From Chitinophaga polysaccharea (GTDB lineage: Bacteria; Bacteroidota; Bacteroidia; Chitinophagales; Chitinophagaceae): a DNA stretch of 64,000 nucleotides. Location: contig NZ_VIWO01000006.1 in the NCBI RefSeq assembly GCF_007829335.1, positions 451,431-515,430 of the forward strand, read 5' to 3'. Below the pieces are notes generated by a model. The model saw only the letters and a program-made list of their open reading frames with translations, did not search any database and was not told the origin of the DNA. Made by a program: the position numbers and the translations under genes. Shown in pieces: positions 44,308-53,945 of the stretch (position 1 is its first letter; the number at the start of each line of letters is the position of its first letter).

Positions 44308-46068
44308 ATGAAAAAATATATCATCATATTATCAGCTGTTGCAGGCCTTTTTTCCTGCCAGAAGCAATTGGATCTGCCGAGCGACGGCCGTATCACCATG
44401 AGCGAGGTGTTTAATGATTACGATCGTGTAAGGGGATACCTGAATTCCTGTTATGGCTATTGTCCCGCACCTTATATGGATCGCGCTTCCTATTCCGATG
44501 AAGCGCAGGATGCCGACGATATTACCCCCAATTCCAAATACAGTAACTGGTATTCTGGCAGCGTTACCGCCCAGACTTACGCCGGTATTTCGGAAGATGG
44601 GAGTCCGTGGGGAAGCTTATATGAAGGTATCCGCAAATGCAATTATTTCCTGGCAAATATAGGCGCTTCGAAGACGATTGCCTCTGCCGAGGAAAAGGCA
44701 TCCTGGGTAGCACAGGCACATGTACTGCGCGCACTCTACTACCTGCAACTAATAAAAAGATATGGCGGCGTACCGTTGTTTGACAAGCCGCTACCAGTGA
44801 ATTATGATTTTTCCAAGGATACAAAGGCCAGCTTCAGCACAGTAGTCACCTTCATCCTGAAAGATTGCGACACCGCCCTGATGGTACCGGCAACGAGGAA
44901 TGGATTTCCCTGGGGCATCTACGACAACCAATATGGGATTATGTCGCGCGCCGTGGCCTATGCTATCAGATCAGAAGCTGTTACGTATGCAGCTAGTCCT
45001 TTATGGGCCGACGGCACCTATACGTGGGACAATGCCAAAACTATCACTGCAGAAGCCCTGTCGGAATGCCTCGCAAATGACTACCAGCTATTTAACGAAA
45101 CGCCCGATGGCAGCATCGCACAAAATGGATATGCGTTGTATCATTTCATTACTTCCAATGATCAGCGTGCCAGGGATAAGGAAACCATTTTGCAGGTGGG
45201 CGTGCCCATGCTAGTTTGGAAATATGCCGGTATGCCCAGCACAGGAGGTATGGAAAAAGCAGGCCCCTGCCCTACCCAGGAGCTGGTAGACCGGTATGAA
45301 ATGGCCAATGGGGAACCGCCTTTCCTGGGCTATTCAGATGCCGACAGGTTACAGCCTATTATCAACCCGGCAGCCGGTTATGATCCTCAAAAGCCATACA
45401 GCGGCAGGGACCCACGTTTCTATGCCTCTGTTTACTACAATGGAGCATTGCGTTACCTGGATCTGCCCACCGGGAAAAAAGTAGAAACATTTGTAAACGG
45501 TACAGAAGGTATTTCTGTTAACAACCGTAAGTATACCCGTACCGGCTACTATCTCCGGAAATTCAACAATTTCAAATCAGATCAGAATAATAATGCGGAT
45601 GGCGCTATCCGCTTATTCAGGCTGGCAGAGTTGTACCTGAACTTTGCAGAAGCAGCTTATCAATCAGTTGGTCCCGATGTAACTGTAACCGACGGCAATT
45701 TTTCCATGAGCGCAAGAGATGCTGTGAGCGCAGTACGCAGCAGGGCGGGTATGCCGGCATTTCCAGCAGGCTTGTCTAAAGATGCTTTCGAGACAAAATA
45801 CCGTAATGAAAGGAGTGTGGAACTGGCCTTTGAAGAACATCGCTTCTTTGATGTGCGCCGCTGGAAAATCCTGGACAAGACGGATAAATTTGTAACCGGT
45901 ATGCGCATCACCAAAAGCGGAACAGACCTGATTTACACCCGCTTTAAGTTTACCGGGCGAGGATCTTCCACCGACAGGTTTTTAATGTATCCTATTGACC
46001 AGTCGGAAGTAAACAAAGTGTTTCAGCTTACTGGTAAAAACTGGCAGAATCCCGGATGGCTGGATTAG
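44308..46068 (+). CDS. RagB/SusD glycan-binding lipoprotein 2
   Basis: A 586-residue lipoprotein: signal and lipobox (AVAGLFSCQKQLDLPSDG, Cys17), RYYLQLIKRYGGVPLFDKPL-like SusD helices, and the closing NERSVELAFEEHRFFDVRRW. It lies 19 bp after SusC 2. It differs clearly from SusD 1, so the two pairs probably have different glycan specificities or handle different chain lengths. A terminator follows. Confidence 0.94.
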   Translation: MKKYIIILSAVAGLFSCQKQLDLPSDGRITMSEVFNDYDRVRGYLNSCYGYCPAPYMDRASYSDEAQDADDITPNSKYSNWYSGSVTAQTYAGISEDGSPWGSLYEGIRKCNYFLANIGASKTIASAEEKASWVAQAHVLRALYYLQLIKRYGGVPLFDKPLPVNYDFSKDTKASFSTVVTFILKDCDTALMVPATRNGFPWGIYDNQYGIMSRAVAYAIRSEAVTYAASPLWADGTYTWDNAKTITAEALSECLANDYQLFNETPDGSIAQNGYALYHFITSNDQRARDKETILQVGVPMLVWKYAGMPSTGGMEKAGPCPTQELVDRYEMANGEPPFLGYSDADRLQPIINPAAGYDPQKPYSGRDPRFYASVYYNGALRYLDLPTGKKVETFVNGTEGISVNNRKYTRTGYYLRKFNNFKSDQNNNADGAIRLFRLAELYLNFAEAAYQSVGPDVTVTDGNFSMSARDAVSAVRSRAGMPAFPAGLSKDAFETKYRNERSVELAFEEHRFFDVRRWKILDKTDKFVTGMRITKSGTDLIYTRFKFTGRGSSTDRFLMYPIDQSEVNKVFQLTGKNWQNPGWLD

Positions 46069-46119
46069 CAGGTAATAGCCGAAAAGACCGTACGAACAAG
46101 AGAAACGGCCAAATGAAAT

Positions 46120-46151
46120 GCCCGGCGATATTATTATTGCCGGGCTTTTTT
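46120..46151 (+). terminator. Terminator of the SusC-SusD operon
   Basis: GCCCGGC / GCCGGGC stem (7 bp plus inner weak pairs) followed by six T, 51 nt past the SusD 2 stop and facing the convergent GH71/99-like gene. Confidence 0.85.
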
Positions 46152-46170
46152 CCGTTATATACAAGCGTTG

Positions 46171-48228
46171 CTATCTGTTCCATATACAACGGTAATTAAA
46201 CCTTCTGTTAGGAGCAGTATCGCCATCGGTACATAGTGATATCGGGTCCTTCAGGTCTACTGCATTATCGCTCCATTTGAAATCAAATGTAAACTTGTCC
46301 CCGGTAAGGCCAAGCAGTTTCCGTGGAACGGCCAACTCCAGTTTATTCCCTGCATAGCGGTAAGGCAAACCGGATACCTCCACCCACTGATGGTTTTTAT
46401 CGTAATGCATCAATGTGGTGGTATTTTCATTCTTTACCTGTTTATTGATAAGATAATCGTAGCCATGCCAACCGGTTTCAGGGTTGTTATCAGCGTCTAT
46501 CAACAACAACATCCAGTTATTATCTGTATGGGAAGATAGCTTGCCCGCGGTTTCTGCATAGAAGGCAATAGTTCCATGATCTACCATTACCTTACTGGTG
46601 ACGATGTCATTGCGTCCTGATTCGTTTTTGTAATGGGTGCCTCCATATCCGTTGTTATCCCGGTGAACAACATCCCCTTTTGCATCCCGGTATTCTACCT
46701 TTATATTTTTCCATTCCTTAAAGTCTCCATCAATTTTCACCGTGGATAATCCTTTCAATTCAGGTATGGGCCGTACGCCTTTGTAGCGACGGATATTCTG
46801 TACCATCTGCATATAATAGTTATCAGTATAACCATCCTTCATGGGCTGAATAGAACGATTAAATTCAGCATTATACTGATCTACAAAAAAGTATGGGTTA
46901 TTCCGGCGCATAAAAGCCGTTGTTTTACCGCCTTCCGGCTGGTATTTCCCGGCAGTCCATTCATTCCAGTCGTTAATATAGAGGAATGGGGGATCTGTTT
47001 TGAGGGCTTCATCCCATCTTTCCTGAAAATAAATACCATAGCCTTCGGGATTAGTCACTGTCTTTTTTAACCAGGGAACATAGGTGGATTCGGGAAGATC
47101 ATATTGATTCAGGGGTGGTTCGCCTTTGGCTCTTGACCAGGACTTGCCTATCAGGCTGGCGGGGTGCTGGGCTGGCGTAACGGCAGCTTCCTCTTTTTTC
47201 CCTTTATGCCTGGACACGAGGCTGTCTGTACCCATGGCCTTTACCTTTTCATTACCAAGGTCATAGCCAAAACTCCAGTTATCTTCTGTACCTATAAAAC
47301 GTTTGCCCGCCCACTCATAATATCCCCACCACATGCTGCGCAGTGTGAAGAAATTCTTCACTTCCCTGGTATAATCTTTATAAATAGGTTCCGTATAGTC
47401 AGGATCGCCATAATGTGGATGGTTTACATTTGTTTTAGCAGTAGAATCATAATGAGGATTAGGCTGTTTGGCGCCCCGCCCGTTGGCATCATATTCCGGG
47501 TTGCCATTGTTTAATAATAAAGGTTTACCATCCCAGTAAAACCATAGGTCATTAAAGCGGTTGTTTTTATATATCCTGTCGTAAAGATCCTGTACCACTG
47601 TGATCACATCGCCGTTAAATGCCCAAAAGCAAAACTTTGGTACTTTATTCCCTGCTGCTTTCATTTTCTGCATTGTATTAAAAAGTACCTCCCACTCCTC
47701 CCAATATCTCACGGCATTGGTTACATCCATTACCAGTACATCCACACCTGCATCTGCCAGCATCGACATATCTTTCCAGATGACGTATTCATCTTTACTG
47801 AGGAAATAACCCATCTCCGGCTCTCCCCAGTGATAAGACCCATACGTCCAAAGTGGATGTTGCGCGTTTGTACGGGCAGCGGGGGCTTGTGTGAGTACTT
47901 TGGTAACATCTGCAGTATAGGGACTTTTTACATTGGCGTTACCATCACTATGCCAGGTGATATAAAATATCCCCACTACACGTTGCTGCCCTTTTTTTAC
48001 AGGCCCTGCTTCCTGAATGCCAGGCATTGTTCGTCCCAGTGCGTCGGAAGCTACCCAGGTATCGGTATAAAGGTCACGGTAATAGTGTTCACCGCCAGTG
48101 GTATCCGGTAAGGCCAGTAGTGCGCCTTCCCTGTGCGCGGCATAATCCGTATTTATCCTTGCGGCGCTCATTGTAAAGATTAAAAAAGAACCGATAAAAA
48201 TATTCGGGAAGATGGTTTTACTGTTCAT
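46171..48228 (-). CDS. GH71/99-like glycoside hydrolase with C-terminal beta-sandwich, 685 aa
   Basis: Paralogue of the enzyme at 34421 on the opposite strand: RVVGIFYITWHSDG, WKDMSMLADAGVDVLVMDVT, DLWFYWDGKPLLLNN, and INDWNEWTAGKYQP (Glu423). The sandwich domain (KIDGDFKEWKNIKVEYRD; YDYLINKQVKNENT; FDFKWSD) is shared. An insertion of about 100 residues between the barrel middle and the WNEW motif makes it longer. Ala426 again replaces the second GH99 Glu. N-terminal hydrophobic segment predicts export. It is transcribed toward the SusCD operon, convergent with it. Confidence 0.85.
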   Translation of the reverse strand: MNSKTIFPNIFIGSFLIFTMSAARINTDYAAHREGALLALPDTTGGEHYYRDLYTDTWVASDALGRTMPGIQEAGPVKKGQQRVVGIFYITWHSDGNANVKSPYTADVTKVLTQAPAARTNAQHPLWTYGSYHWGEPEMGYFLSKDEYVIWKDMSMLADAGVDVLVMDVTNAVRYWEEWEVLFNTMQKMKAAGNKVPKFCFWAFNGDVITVVQDLYDRIYKNNRFNDLWFYWDGKPLLLNNGNPEYDANGRGAKQPNPHYDSTAKTNVNHPHYGDPDYTEPIYKDYTREVKNFFTLRSMWWGYYEWAGKRFIGTEDNWSFGYDLGNEKVKAMGTDSLVSRHKGKKEEAAVTPAQHPASLIGKSWSRAKGEPPLNQYDLPESTYVPWLKKTVTNPEGYGIYFQERWDEALKTDPPFLYINDWNEWTAGKYQPEGGKTTAFMRRNNPYFFVDQYNAEFNRSIQPMKDGYTDNYYMQMVQNIRRYKGVRPIPELKGLSTVKIDGDFKEWKNIKVEYRDAKGDVVHRDNNGYGGTHYKNESGRNDIVTSKVMVDHGTIAFYAETAGKLSSHTDNNWMLLLIDADNNPETGWHGYDYLINKQVKNENTTTLMHYDKNHQWVEVSGLPYRYAGNKLELAVPRKLLGLTGDKFTFDFKWSDNAVDLKDPISLCTDGDTAPNRRFNYRCIWNR

Positions 48229-48328
48229 AGTACGAAGAAATTGGTTTAATAAAATATAGCGTTCCTTTCATTATGGCAACCTGCACTGTCCTGATGCCAT
48301 CAGGCGGTTCAGCTGCCATCAAAAAAGG

Positions 48329-48373
48329 CATAGCCAATAGGGCAGCTCTGGAAGAACTACCCTATTGGCTATG
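48329..48373 (-). terminator. Terminator after the propeller lipoprotein
   Basis: Perfect 14-bp stem CATAGCCAATAGGG / CCCTATTGGCTATG with a 17-nt loop, followed on the minus strand by CCTTTTTT. It separates the 570-residue gene from the GH71/99-like gene, so the latter probably has its own promoter in 48229-48328. Confidence 0.8.
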
Positions 48374-48428
48374 ATAACCACCAGAAGAAGATTGTATTTT
48401 TTCGCTAAGATGAACCTCAGTCCGTACA

Positions 48429-50141
48429 CTATGGGCGATATTCCCATATATCTCCCGAACGCATGGTTACTTGTGGACTGGTATATAACAGGGTAGATCC
48501 ATCTGTATCGTATACATAAAAATGCCCTGTTTCGATATTAGTATTCATATATAACCTAATCCTGTCTGGGCCATAGGCTCTTTCTATATCTCCCCATTGC
48601 GCCCCGGTGCCGTCACTGATAAAAAGCACTTTCTTCTGTAGCCATTTTGCGTGGATAGCGTTATGATCAAGTGTAGATACCGGCCCTGCGCCATACAATA
48701 CACCATACAGCCGGTTGTCTTTCATTACAAACCCTGCAGCAGTGATGTATTGGTCTGCCGAACCAAGGTTCGTAGTGAGTTGCTGGCTAGCGGCAAAATT
48801 CACAGGACTTGTACCAATACTGTATCTTAGCTGGTTGCTGTTAATATGCATCGCCATCAGGTAATAACTGTTGCTGTTGTAGGTAAATTTCTTAACATCC
48901 TGGGCTATCAAAGCCTCACTCAACACATCCCCGGTATAGGAGAAATTCACCATATCCGTACTGGTAGCATGATGAACGGCAAAAGCATGCCCGGTACTGG
49001 CATAATTAAAGTCGTTAAAGTAAAGATGGTAGGTCCCGCTTTCATTGTACATCACATTGGAGCCGTTTACATCCGCATTATTCCAGTTGGCATATCCACT
49101 CATATTAAGCAGGTAAGCGGCATTTCCTGAAGAGGGCGTCCAGTTTACGCCATTGGTGGAAGTAGCATAACCAGGCTTATTAATGGCCGGGGAGCCACCA
49201 TAAGTAGTATAAAACATCCGCCAGATACCATCTGATGTTTTGATCACCGTTTCATTATTCATATGTATCATTACCCCCTTATCGATCACCAATGTATGCG
49301 GGTTAAACGTAAGAAAGTTGTCATTGGTAACCGTAACGGATATCCGGTCGTGATAATCCGTAGTGCCATCCCAGCCGCCAAAATAAACATTCCATGCGCC
49401 GCCATTAGCCTGGATGCTGGGGGCGTATATATTGCTGTTACCGCCGGGTTGCGCTGCTATGAGGGGACTCCTTTCATCATAATTCCAGTTGGTCATTTTA
49501 TTGGGATTAAAAGCACCTGAGCCAACATTCCTGATCTCATTTTGCTGATAGACATTATTATTACCCATGAACTTAAAATGATCGAACTTTGTATCGAATC
49601 CGGCGCTAACCTCCGCCAGCTGGAATACGTAATTGTTTACATCGTCTTTCCCCAGCGTTGTGGCAACGATCTGAATACCATTGGTATAAACGGTGAACGG
49701 CAGGGGTAATATTACCCATCCCTGCCGGGGCGCAGGAAAAGCGGTATCGGTAGCTGCAAGCACCCAGCTACTTCCGTTAGACGTATAGATGTTGAAATTT
49801 ACAGGAAACCCTAGAGCACCGGCACCACTGTAGCGGGGAAGGACCTTTATATAGTTGACACTATCAAAGCCGCTAAACCAATAAGCTGCCCATTCAGTTA
49901 CACTTGCACTGGTGTGGGTATTGGAACTCCATATAGTTGCATCATTACTGTCTTTCAGCGCAGCTGCCGGCCATAGAGCAGATGATGCCGCCACACTCGT
50001 TACAGGAATATCTGTACTTTGAAATACAACGGCTTGCTGTGTTGCCATTACTTTTGCGACTGCTATCTTTTGCAAAGTCGTTTTCCCACACCCGAAAAAT
50101 GCAACGGCAGCGGCCATAAAAAGAACTGCATAAAGTTTCAT
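48429..50141 (-). CDS. Lipoprotein with discoidin-like and five-bladed-propeller glycosidase-like domains, 570 aa
   Basis: Lipobox VAFFGCGK (Cys18). Residues about 45-180 are discoidin (F5/8 C, CBM32-like): WPAAALKDSNDATIWSSNTH, WAAYWFSGFDSVNYIKVLPR, LPFTVYTNGIQIVATTLG. From about 230 on comes a five-bladed propeller of the GH43/GH32/GH117 type: IYAPSIQANGGAWNVYFGGW, NNETVIKTSDGIWRMFYTTY, and YHLYFNDFNYASTGHAFAVH. The three catalytic acids cannot be assigned with confidence. By position an accessory enzyme or glycan-binding protein of the PUL, tethered to a membrane. Confidence 0.8.
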   Translation of the reverse strand: MKLYAVLFMAAAVAFFGCGKTTLQKIAVAKVMATQQAVVFQSTDIPVTSVAASSALWPAAALKDSNDATIWSSNTHTSASVTEWAAYWFSGFDSVNYIKVLPRYSGAGALGFPVNFNIYTSNGSSWVLAATDTAFPAPRQGWVILPLPFTVYTNGIQIVATTLGKDDVNNYVFQLAEVSAGFDTKFDHFKFMGNNNVYQQNEIRNVGSGAFNPNKMTNWNYDERSPLIAAQPGGNSNIYAPSIQANGGAWNVYFGGWDGTTDYHDRISVTVTNDNFLTFNPHTLVIDKGVMIHMNNETVIKTSDGIWRMFYTTYGGSPAINKPGYATSTNGVNWTPSSGNAAYLLNMSGYANWNNADVNGSNVMYNESGTYHLYFNDFNYASTGHAFAVHHATSTDMVNFSYTGDVLSEALIAQDVKKFTYNSNSYYLMAMHINSNQLRYSIGTSPVNFAASQQLTTNLGSADQYITAAGFVMKDNRLYGVLYGAGPVSTLDHNAIHAKWLQKKVLFISDGTGAQWGDIERAYGPDRIRLYMNTNIETGHFYVYDTDGSTLLYTSPQVTMRSGDIWEYRP

Positions 50142-50325
50142 AAGACGGAATTTAATAACGTGAAATATTGATCGCCGGAATATTATATCAGTATATTGAT
50201 AACAATGAGAAAAATCTGAGGTCTTCTAATAGCCTTATCTGTGTGCTACCCTAAGTTAGAAAGAAATGATTTTACAACTATCCTGTACTGTCATGTATGC
50301 GGAGATTACCTGCCCGACAGGGTAA

Positions 50326-51201
50326 TTAGCTCCGAATTATTTTTTTACGCTGCCCGATATACAACCCGGCAATCACCATCAGGGTACCGGCTATGGTATA
50401 TAAGGTAATAGGTTCCTCCAGCAACCACCAGGCATAAAAGAAACCAAAAAGCGGGCAAAGAAAAAGCCATAGAGACGCTTTTACGGTATCTATCTTCAAT
50501 AAATAAAACCAGCAGATCAAACCGGTGACAGATACCGCCAGGCTTAACCATAGCACCGAATAAATAAACCGGGCATCCACATGTACGGATGAAAAATCGC
50601 TGAACAGCAGGGTAAATGGCAGCAGGAAAAGACCGCCCAAGGTTACTTGCCAGCCATTGATCAAAAGATTAGGCAACGTCCATTGTACCCTGGCGTAGTA
50701 CACACTGGCAAAGGAAACTGCCACCATACTGGTCATCAATACTGCCACCCCGGGTAAACTGGTACCACCGCCGTTGAGCAAAGGATAGGTGGCCAGCCCG
50801 ATACCTGCCATCCCGATTACAATACTCCATATTTCCCCTTTTGCAGGCCTGCGACCCATCAGCCAAGAGGAAAGCAATACAATCAAGAGCGGATTAGTCG
50901 AAGTGGCAAGGCTTCCAATGCCCGCAGCAATGTATTTCATCGCATAAACATATAGCCCCAGGTAAACCGTAGTATTTAAAAACCCGAAAATAGCCAGCTG
51001 CCGCCATTCGGTGCCATTAGGCATACGATACCGTTTATCCCTGCTTACCAGGTAACAGAAACCCAGTAAGACAAAGCCTGCAATAAAAAAACGGACATTG
51101 CCAAGCACCAACGGAGGAGCCGAGTGGATTCCTATTTTTGTTGCTACAGACGCTGATGCCCATAGCATCGCGAATAATAAGCCGATAATAATATTTTTCA
51201 C
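50326..51201 (-). CDS. EamA/DMT-family transporter
   Basis: A 291-residue protein with ten predicted transmembrane helices in two EamA repeats: KNIIIGLLFAMLWASASVAT with the TKIGIHSAPPLVLGNVRFFI helix 2, and in the second half VLMTSMVAVSFASVYYARVQ with a Trp/Phe-rich LFLCPLFGFFYAWWLLEE. The family exports metabolites such as amino acids. No neighbour points to a substrate; it lies between the PUL and the kinase gene, on the strand of the former. Confidence 0.9.
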   Translation of the reverse strand: MKNIIIGLLFAMLWASASVATKIGIHSAPPLVLGNVRFFIAGFVLLGFCYLVSRDKRYRMPNGTEWRQLAIFGFLNTTVYLGLYVYAMKYIAAGIGSLATSTNPLLIVLLSSWLMGRRPAKGEIWSIVIGMAGIGLATYPLLNGGGTSLPGVAVLMTSMVAVSFASVYYARVQWTLPNLLINGWQVTLGGLFLLPFTLLFSDFSSVHVDARFIYSVLWLSLAVSVTGLICWFYLLKIDTVKASLWLFLCPLFGFFYAWWLLEEPITLYTIAGTLMVIAGLYIGQRKKIIRS

Positions 51202-51333
51202 GCAGCAAAGATAAACGAGAATATTTCGAAAACTATACCTGCGGGGAATTTCCAGGCATTGAAAAATGTATCCTCAAGGCTCCCCAACCTCCGCAAAGTT
51301 TCCGTATAAATTATGAACTTAGGAACGCTAACA

Positions 51334-51364
51334 TTTGTTATATTTATATATCAACCCAATTTTG
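51334..51364 (+). promoter_or_regulatory. Promoter of the TPR histidine kinase
   Basis: TTTG at 51334-51337 and CAATTTTG at 51357-51364, 19-nt spacing, one mismatch in the -7 box. It supports a start codon downstream of 51372, hence the ATG at 51398. Confidence 0.45.
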
Positions 51365-51397
51365 ATACTTATTTTACTCCAAATGTTCGTACCAGGC

Positions 51398-53479
51398 ATG
51401 AGCACCATATCCGCCAAACCTACCAGATACCAGTTTGTATGCCTGGCCGTGATTTTTTTTCTTTTGATGGTTGCCTGTAAACAACAAAAGACTAATTCCG
51501 ACCATCCCGGGATTGTTAATCCCATTTCAGGGATTGTAGATAGTATGCTCGTCGCCGGGCAAATGGACGACGTTCCTCATTTCCTGGACTCTGCATATGC
51601 AAAGCTTAAGAATCCTGGTCCTTATGACCTCTGGATAAAATACAACCACCTGGCCGACCTGTATATCTTTTATACCAAAAATATTCCCCTGGCAAAGGCA
51701 AACCTGGACAGCATGTTTTTTGTACTGAGAGGCAAGGAAAAGATGTATTCCATGGAATATGCCAGCACCTTATACTCAGAGGGAGACCTGAGTATGGCGG
51801 CCAAACAATATGCGCAAGCATATAAGAGCTATTTCAGTGGCAGGCAGTTTGTACAAAAATACCTGGATACCTGCAACTACGGCCGGTTCAGCAACAAACT
51901 AGGGTTCGCAGAATATTTCCAGGAAAAGTACCAGGAGGCCATTGTTCATTTCAAGCAAGCCTTTTCGGAGTTCCAGCACTGTAAATCCGGCGCACCACGT
52001 GATTTCGACAATCGCTTTCTCCATCCCCAGTCAGCCCTGAACTCCATTGCCCTCTGTTTTGAAAGAGCCAACATGCCAGATAGCGCCATTTTCTATTACA
52101 CAAAAGCGGAACAATTTATCCAGGAAGCGCTTATTCAATTCCCCGATAAAAAGTTATTTGCGGAAACCGCACTGGGAGTGGTATACGGCAACCTGGGAGG
52201 TACATATGCCAAGACGGGAAATTTCGAGATGGCCGAACAATACCTTAAAGAAAGTATCCGGCTCAATGACCGTGCCGGTGCCGCTATGGAAGATGCCCAA
52301 ACGGCTAAAATCAAATTGATCCGGCTCTACCTCGACAACCGCCGCCTGCCCGCAGCATCGGCACTGCTCGACCAGGTAGAACAAGATCTCCGTCTTCAAC
52401 GAGGGAAAAGCGTTTCAAACGATAATGTGAGATTGAGATGGCGTGAACTGAAATGGCGATACAACGACGCCATCGGGGACCTGGCCGGCGCCTATCACTA
52501 TAGTCAACGCTATTACCAGCTCCGGGACTCGCTGAATAATGTAAAGGCCGGGTTAAAAGAAGCCGACCTGGAAACCGGTATCAGGGATGCAGGACAACAA
52601 TACCAGATAGCCCTCCTCCATAAAAACAATCAGCTCAAAACCGCATATCTTTTAGCAGCCGTTATATTCTCTATACTAACAATCCTAATCCTCTTCTTAC
52701 TCTGGAAAAATCTCCAACGCTCCCGCAGGAATGTAGCAGAACTGATTACCCTCAACCAACAGGTAGAAGAAAAAAACCATCAGACCGTGGAAACACTCAA
52801 AGCCCTGGAAAAGAGTTATGAAGAAAATACCCGGATCATGAAAGTAGTGGCCCATGACCTCAGAAACCCCATAGGCGCTATCACCGGCCTTTGTGCCATT
52901 ATGCTGGCTGATAAACATCATCAGGAAAAAGACCGGAACATGCTGAAAATGATTGAGTCATCCGGACACAGCTCCCTGACCCTCATCAATGATCTGCTAT
53001 ATTACAGCATGCAATATGAGTTACAAAAAGAGCCCGTAGAACTCGGTGAACTGTTGCGCTATGCCGTTGATATGGTGCGGCTCAAAGCCATGGAAAAACA
53101 ACAACGTATTGACCTGCAAACCACACGGCTGACACTCAATATCAACCGGGAAAAAATATGGCGGGTATTCAGCAACCTGCTGTCGAATGCTATCAAATTC
53201 AGTCCGCACAATAGCAACATTGGCATCGACACCAAAATCGAACCGGATCATGTTACGGTATCTGTACAGGATCAGGGTATTGGCATACCAGCCACTATAG
53301 GCAACAAGATCTTTGATCTGTTTACAGAAGCCAAAAGAACCGGCACCGGCGGGGAGCGGCCGTTCGGAATGGGACTGGCCATCTCAAAACAAATCGCCGA
53401 AGCCCATGGCGGTGCTATCTGGTTTGAAAGCACTCCCGGTGAAGGAGCAACGTTTTATGTGAAACTTCCTCTTAAGTGA
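51398..53479 (+). CDS. TPR sensor histidine kinase, 693 aa
   Basis: The frame opens at 51335, but the promoter and signal sequence favour the ATG at 51398 (MSTISAKPTRYQFVCLAVIF, cysteine in LMVACKQQ). The sensor is a row of tetratricopeptide repeats (PYDLWIKYNHLADLYIFYTK; LGVVYGNLGGTYAKTGNFEM). A transmembrane helix (AAVIFSILTILILFLLW) and coiled coil lead to HisKA with His486 (VVAHDLRNPIGAITG), and to HATPase boxes NLLSNAIKFSPHN, DQGIGIP and GMGLAISKQ. No receiver or response regulator is nearby, so it is an orphan kinase. It may sense peptides or proteins through the TPRs. Next to the haem operon. Confidence 0.92.
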   Translation: MSTISAKPTRYQFVCLAVIFFLLMVACKQQKTNSDHPGIVNPISGIVDSMLVAGQMDDVPHFLDSAYAKLKNPGPYDLWIKYNHLADLYIFYTKNIPLAKANLDSMFFVLRGKEKMYSMEYASTLYSEGDLSMAAKQYAQAYKSYFSGRQFVQKYLDTCNYGRFSNKLGFAEYFQEKYQEAIVHFKQAFSEFQHCKSGAPRDFDNRFLHPQSALNSIALCFERANMPDSAIFYYTKAEQFIQEALIQFPDKKLFAETALGVVYGNLGGTYAKTGNFEMAEQYLKESIRLNDRAGAAMEDAQTAKIKLIRLYLDNRRLPAASALLDQVEQDLRLQRGKSVSNDNVRLRWRELKWRYNDAIGDLAGAYHYSQRYYQLRDSLNNVKAGLKEADLETGIRDAGQQYQIALLHKNNQLKTAYLLAAVIFSILTILILFLLWKNLQRSRRNVAELITLNQQVEEKNHQTVETLKALEKSYEENTRIMKVVAHDLRNPIGAITGLCAIMLADKHHQEKDRNMLKMIESSGHSSLTLINDLLYYSMQYELQKEPVELGELLRYAVDMVRLKAMEKQQRIDLQTTRLTLNINREKIWRVFSNLLSNAIKFSPHNSNIGIDTKIEPDHVTVSVQDQGIGIPATIGNKIFDLFTEAKRTGTGGERPFGMGLAISKQIAEAHGGAIWFESTPGEGATFYVKLPLK

Positions 53480-53918
53480 TAACAATGAGAATACCTACCC
53501 CAACAGTCGATTACATTTATATGATAATCGCTTTTCGAAACCGCGCATTATTGTCATAAAAAATAAACAAAGGAAAAAAGAGGATATTCAGATAACTTTT
53601 TTTATTAACTTTATCTAGATACGAAATACGAACGACCAATTTCTGAAGCGAGTTTAAATAATCAACGTAAAAATCCTGTTTAAAATACCTGAGTACCACG
53701 GGAAAAGTAACCCTATAACAGGCAAGATACATCAGCACAACGAGAAGAGAAACTTGAGCACTAATGTAATGGTAACGTGCCAGCGCACAAAAGATATTTC
53801 TGTAAACCAAAAGACTCCGTGAACCTGACTTTACTGTGAACAAGTGAACTGATACAAGTTGCCTTTATCAACTTTTAATTTTGTTATCCATGTAATTAAA
53901 CCAAATCACATATAAACA
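53480..53918. other. Intergenic region before the haem-uptake operon
   Basis: AT-rich, about 440 bases. A minus-strand frame at 53517-53843 is not convincing as a gene (no family, hydrophobic and low in normal codon pattern). A possible -7 box TAATTTTG lies at 53876-53883, giving a leader of about 120 nt before the receptor start codon. No cobalamin riboswitch signature was found. Confidence 0.5.
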
Positions 53919-53945
53919 ATGAAAAAATTTACTCCCCGGCTATAA
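53919..53945 (+). CDS. Putative 8-residue leader peptide (MKKFTPRL)
   Basis: ATG-AAA-AAA-TTT-ACT-CCC-CGG-CTA-TAA lies in the presumed leader of the TonB receptor mRNA, and its stop codon is exactly at the 5' foot of the hairpin at 53943-53979. Ribosome stalling or termination here could control folding. Length and position are the only evidence. Confidence 0.35.
   Translation: MKKFTPRL

Noticed and set aside
50301..50334. Hairpin at the end of the EamA gene (ATTACC / GGTAAT with flanking GGAG / CTCC)
   Set aside because: It overlaps the stop codon, has bulges and no following T-run, so it was not called as a terminator.
53517..53843. Minus-strand 108-codon frame before the haem operon
   Set aside because: Hydrophobic, AT-driven composition, no recognisable domain, no start context; most likely chance in an AT-rich gap.
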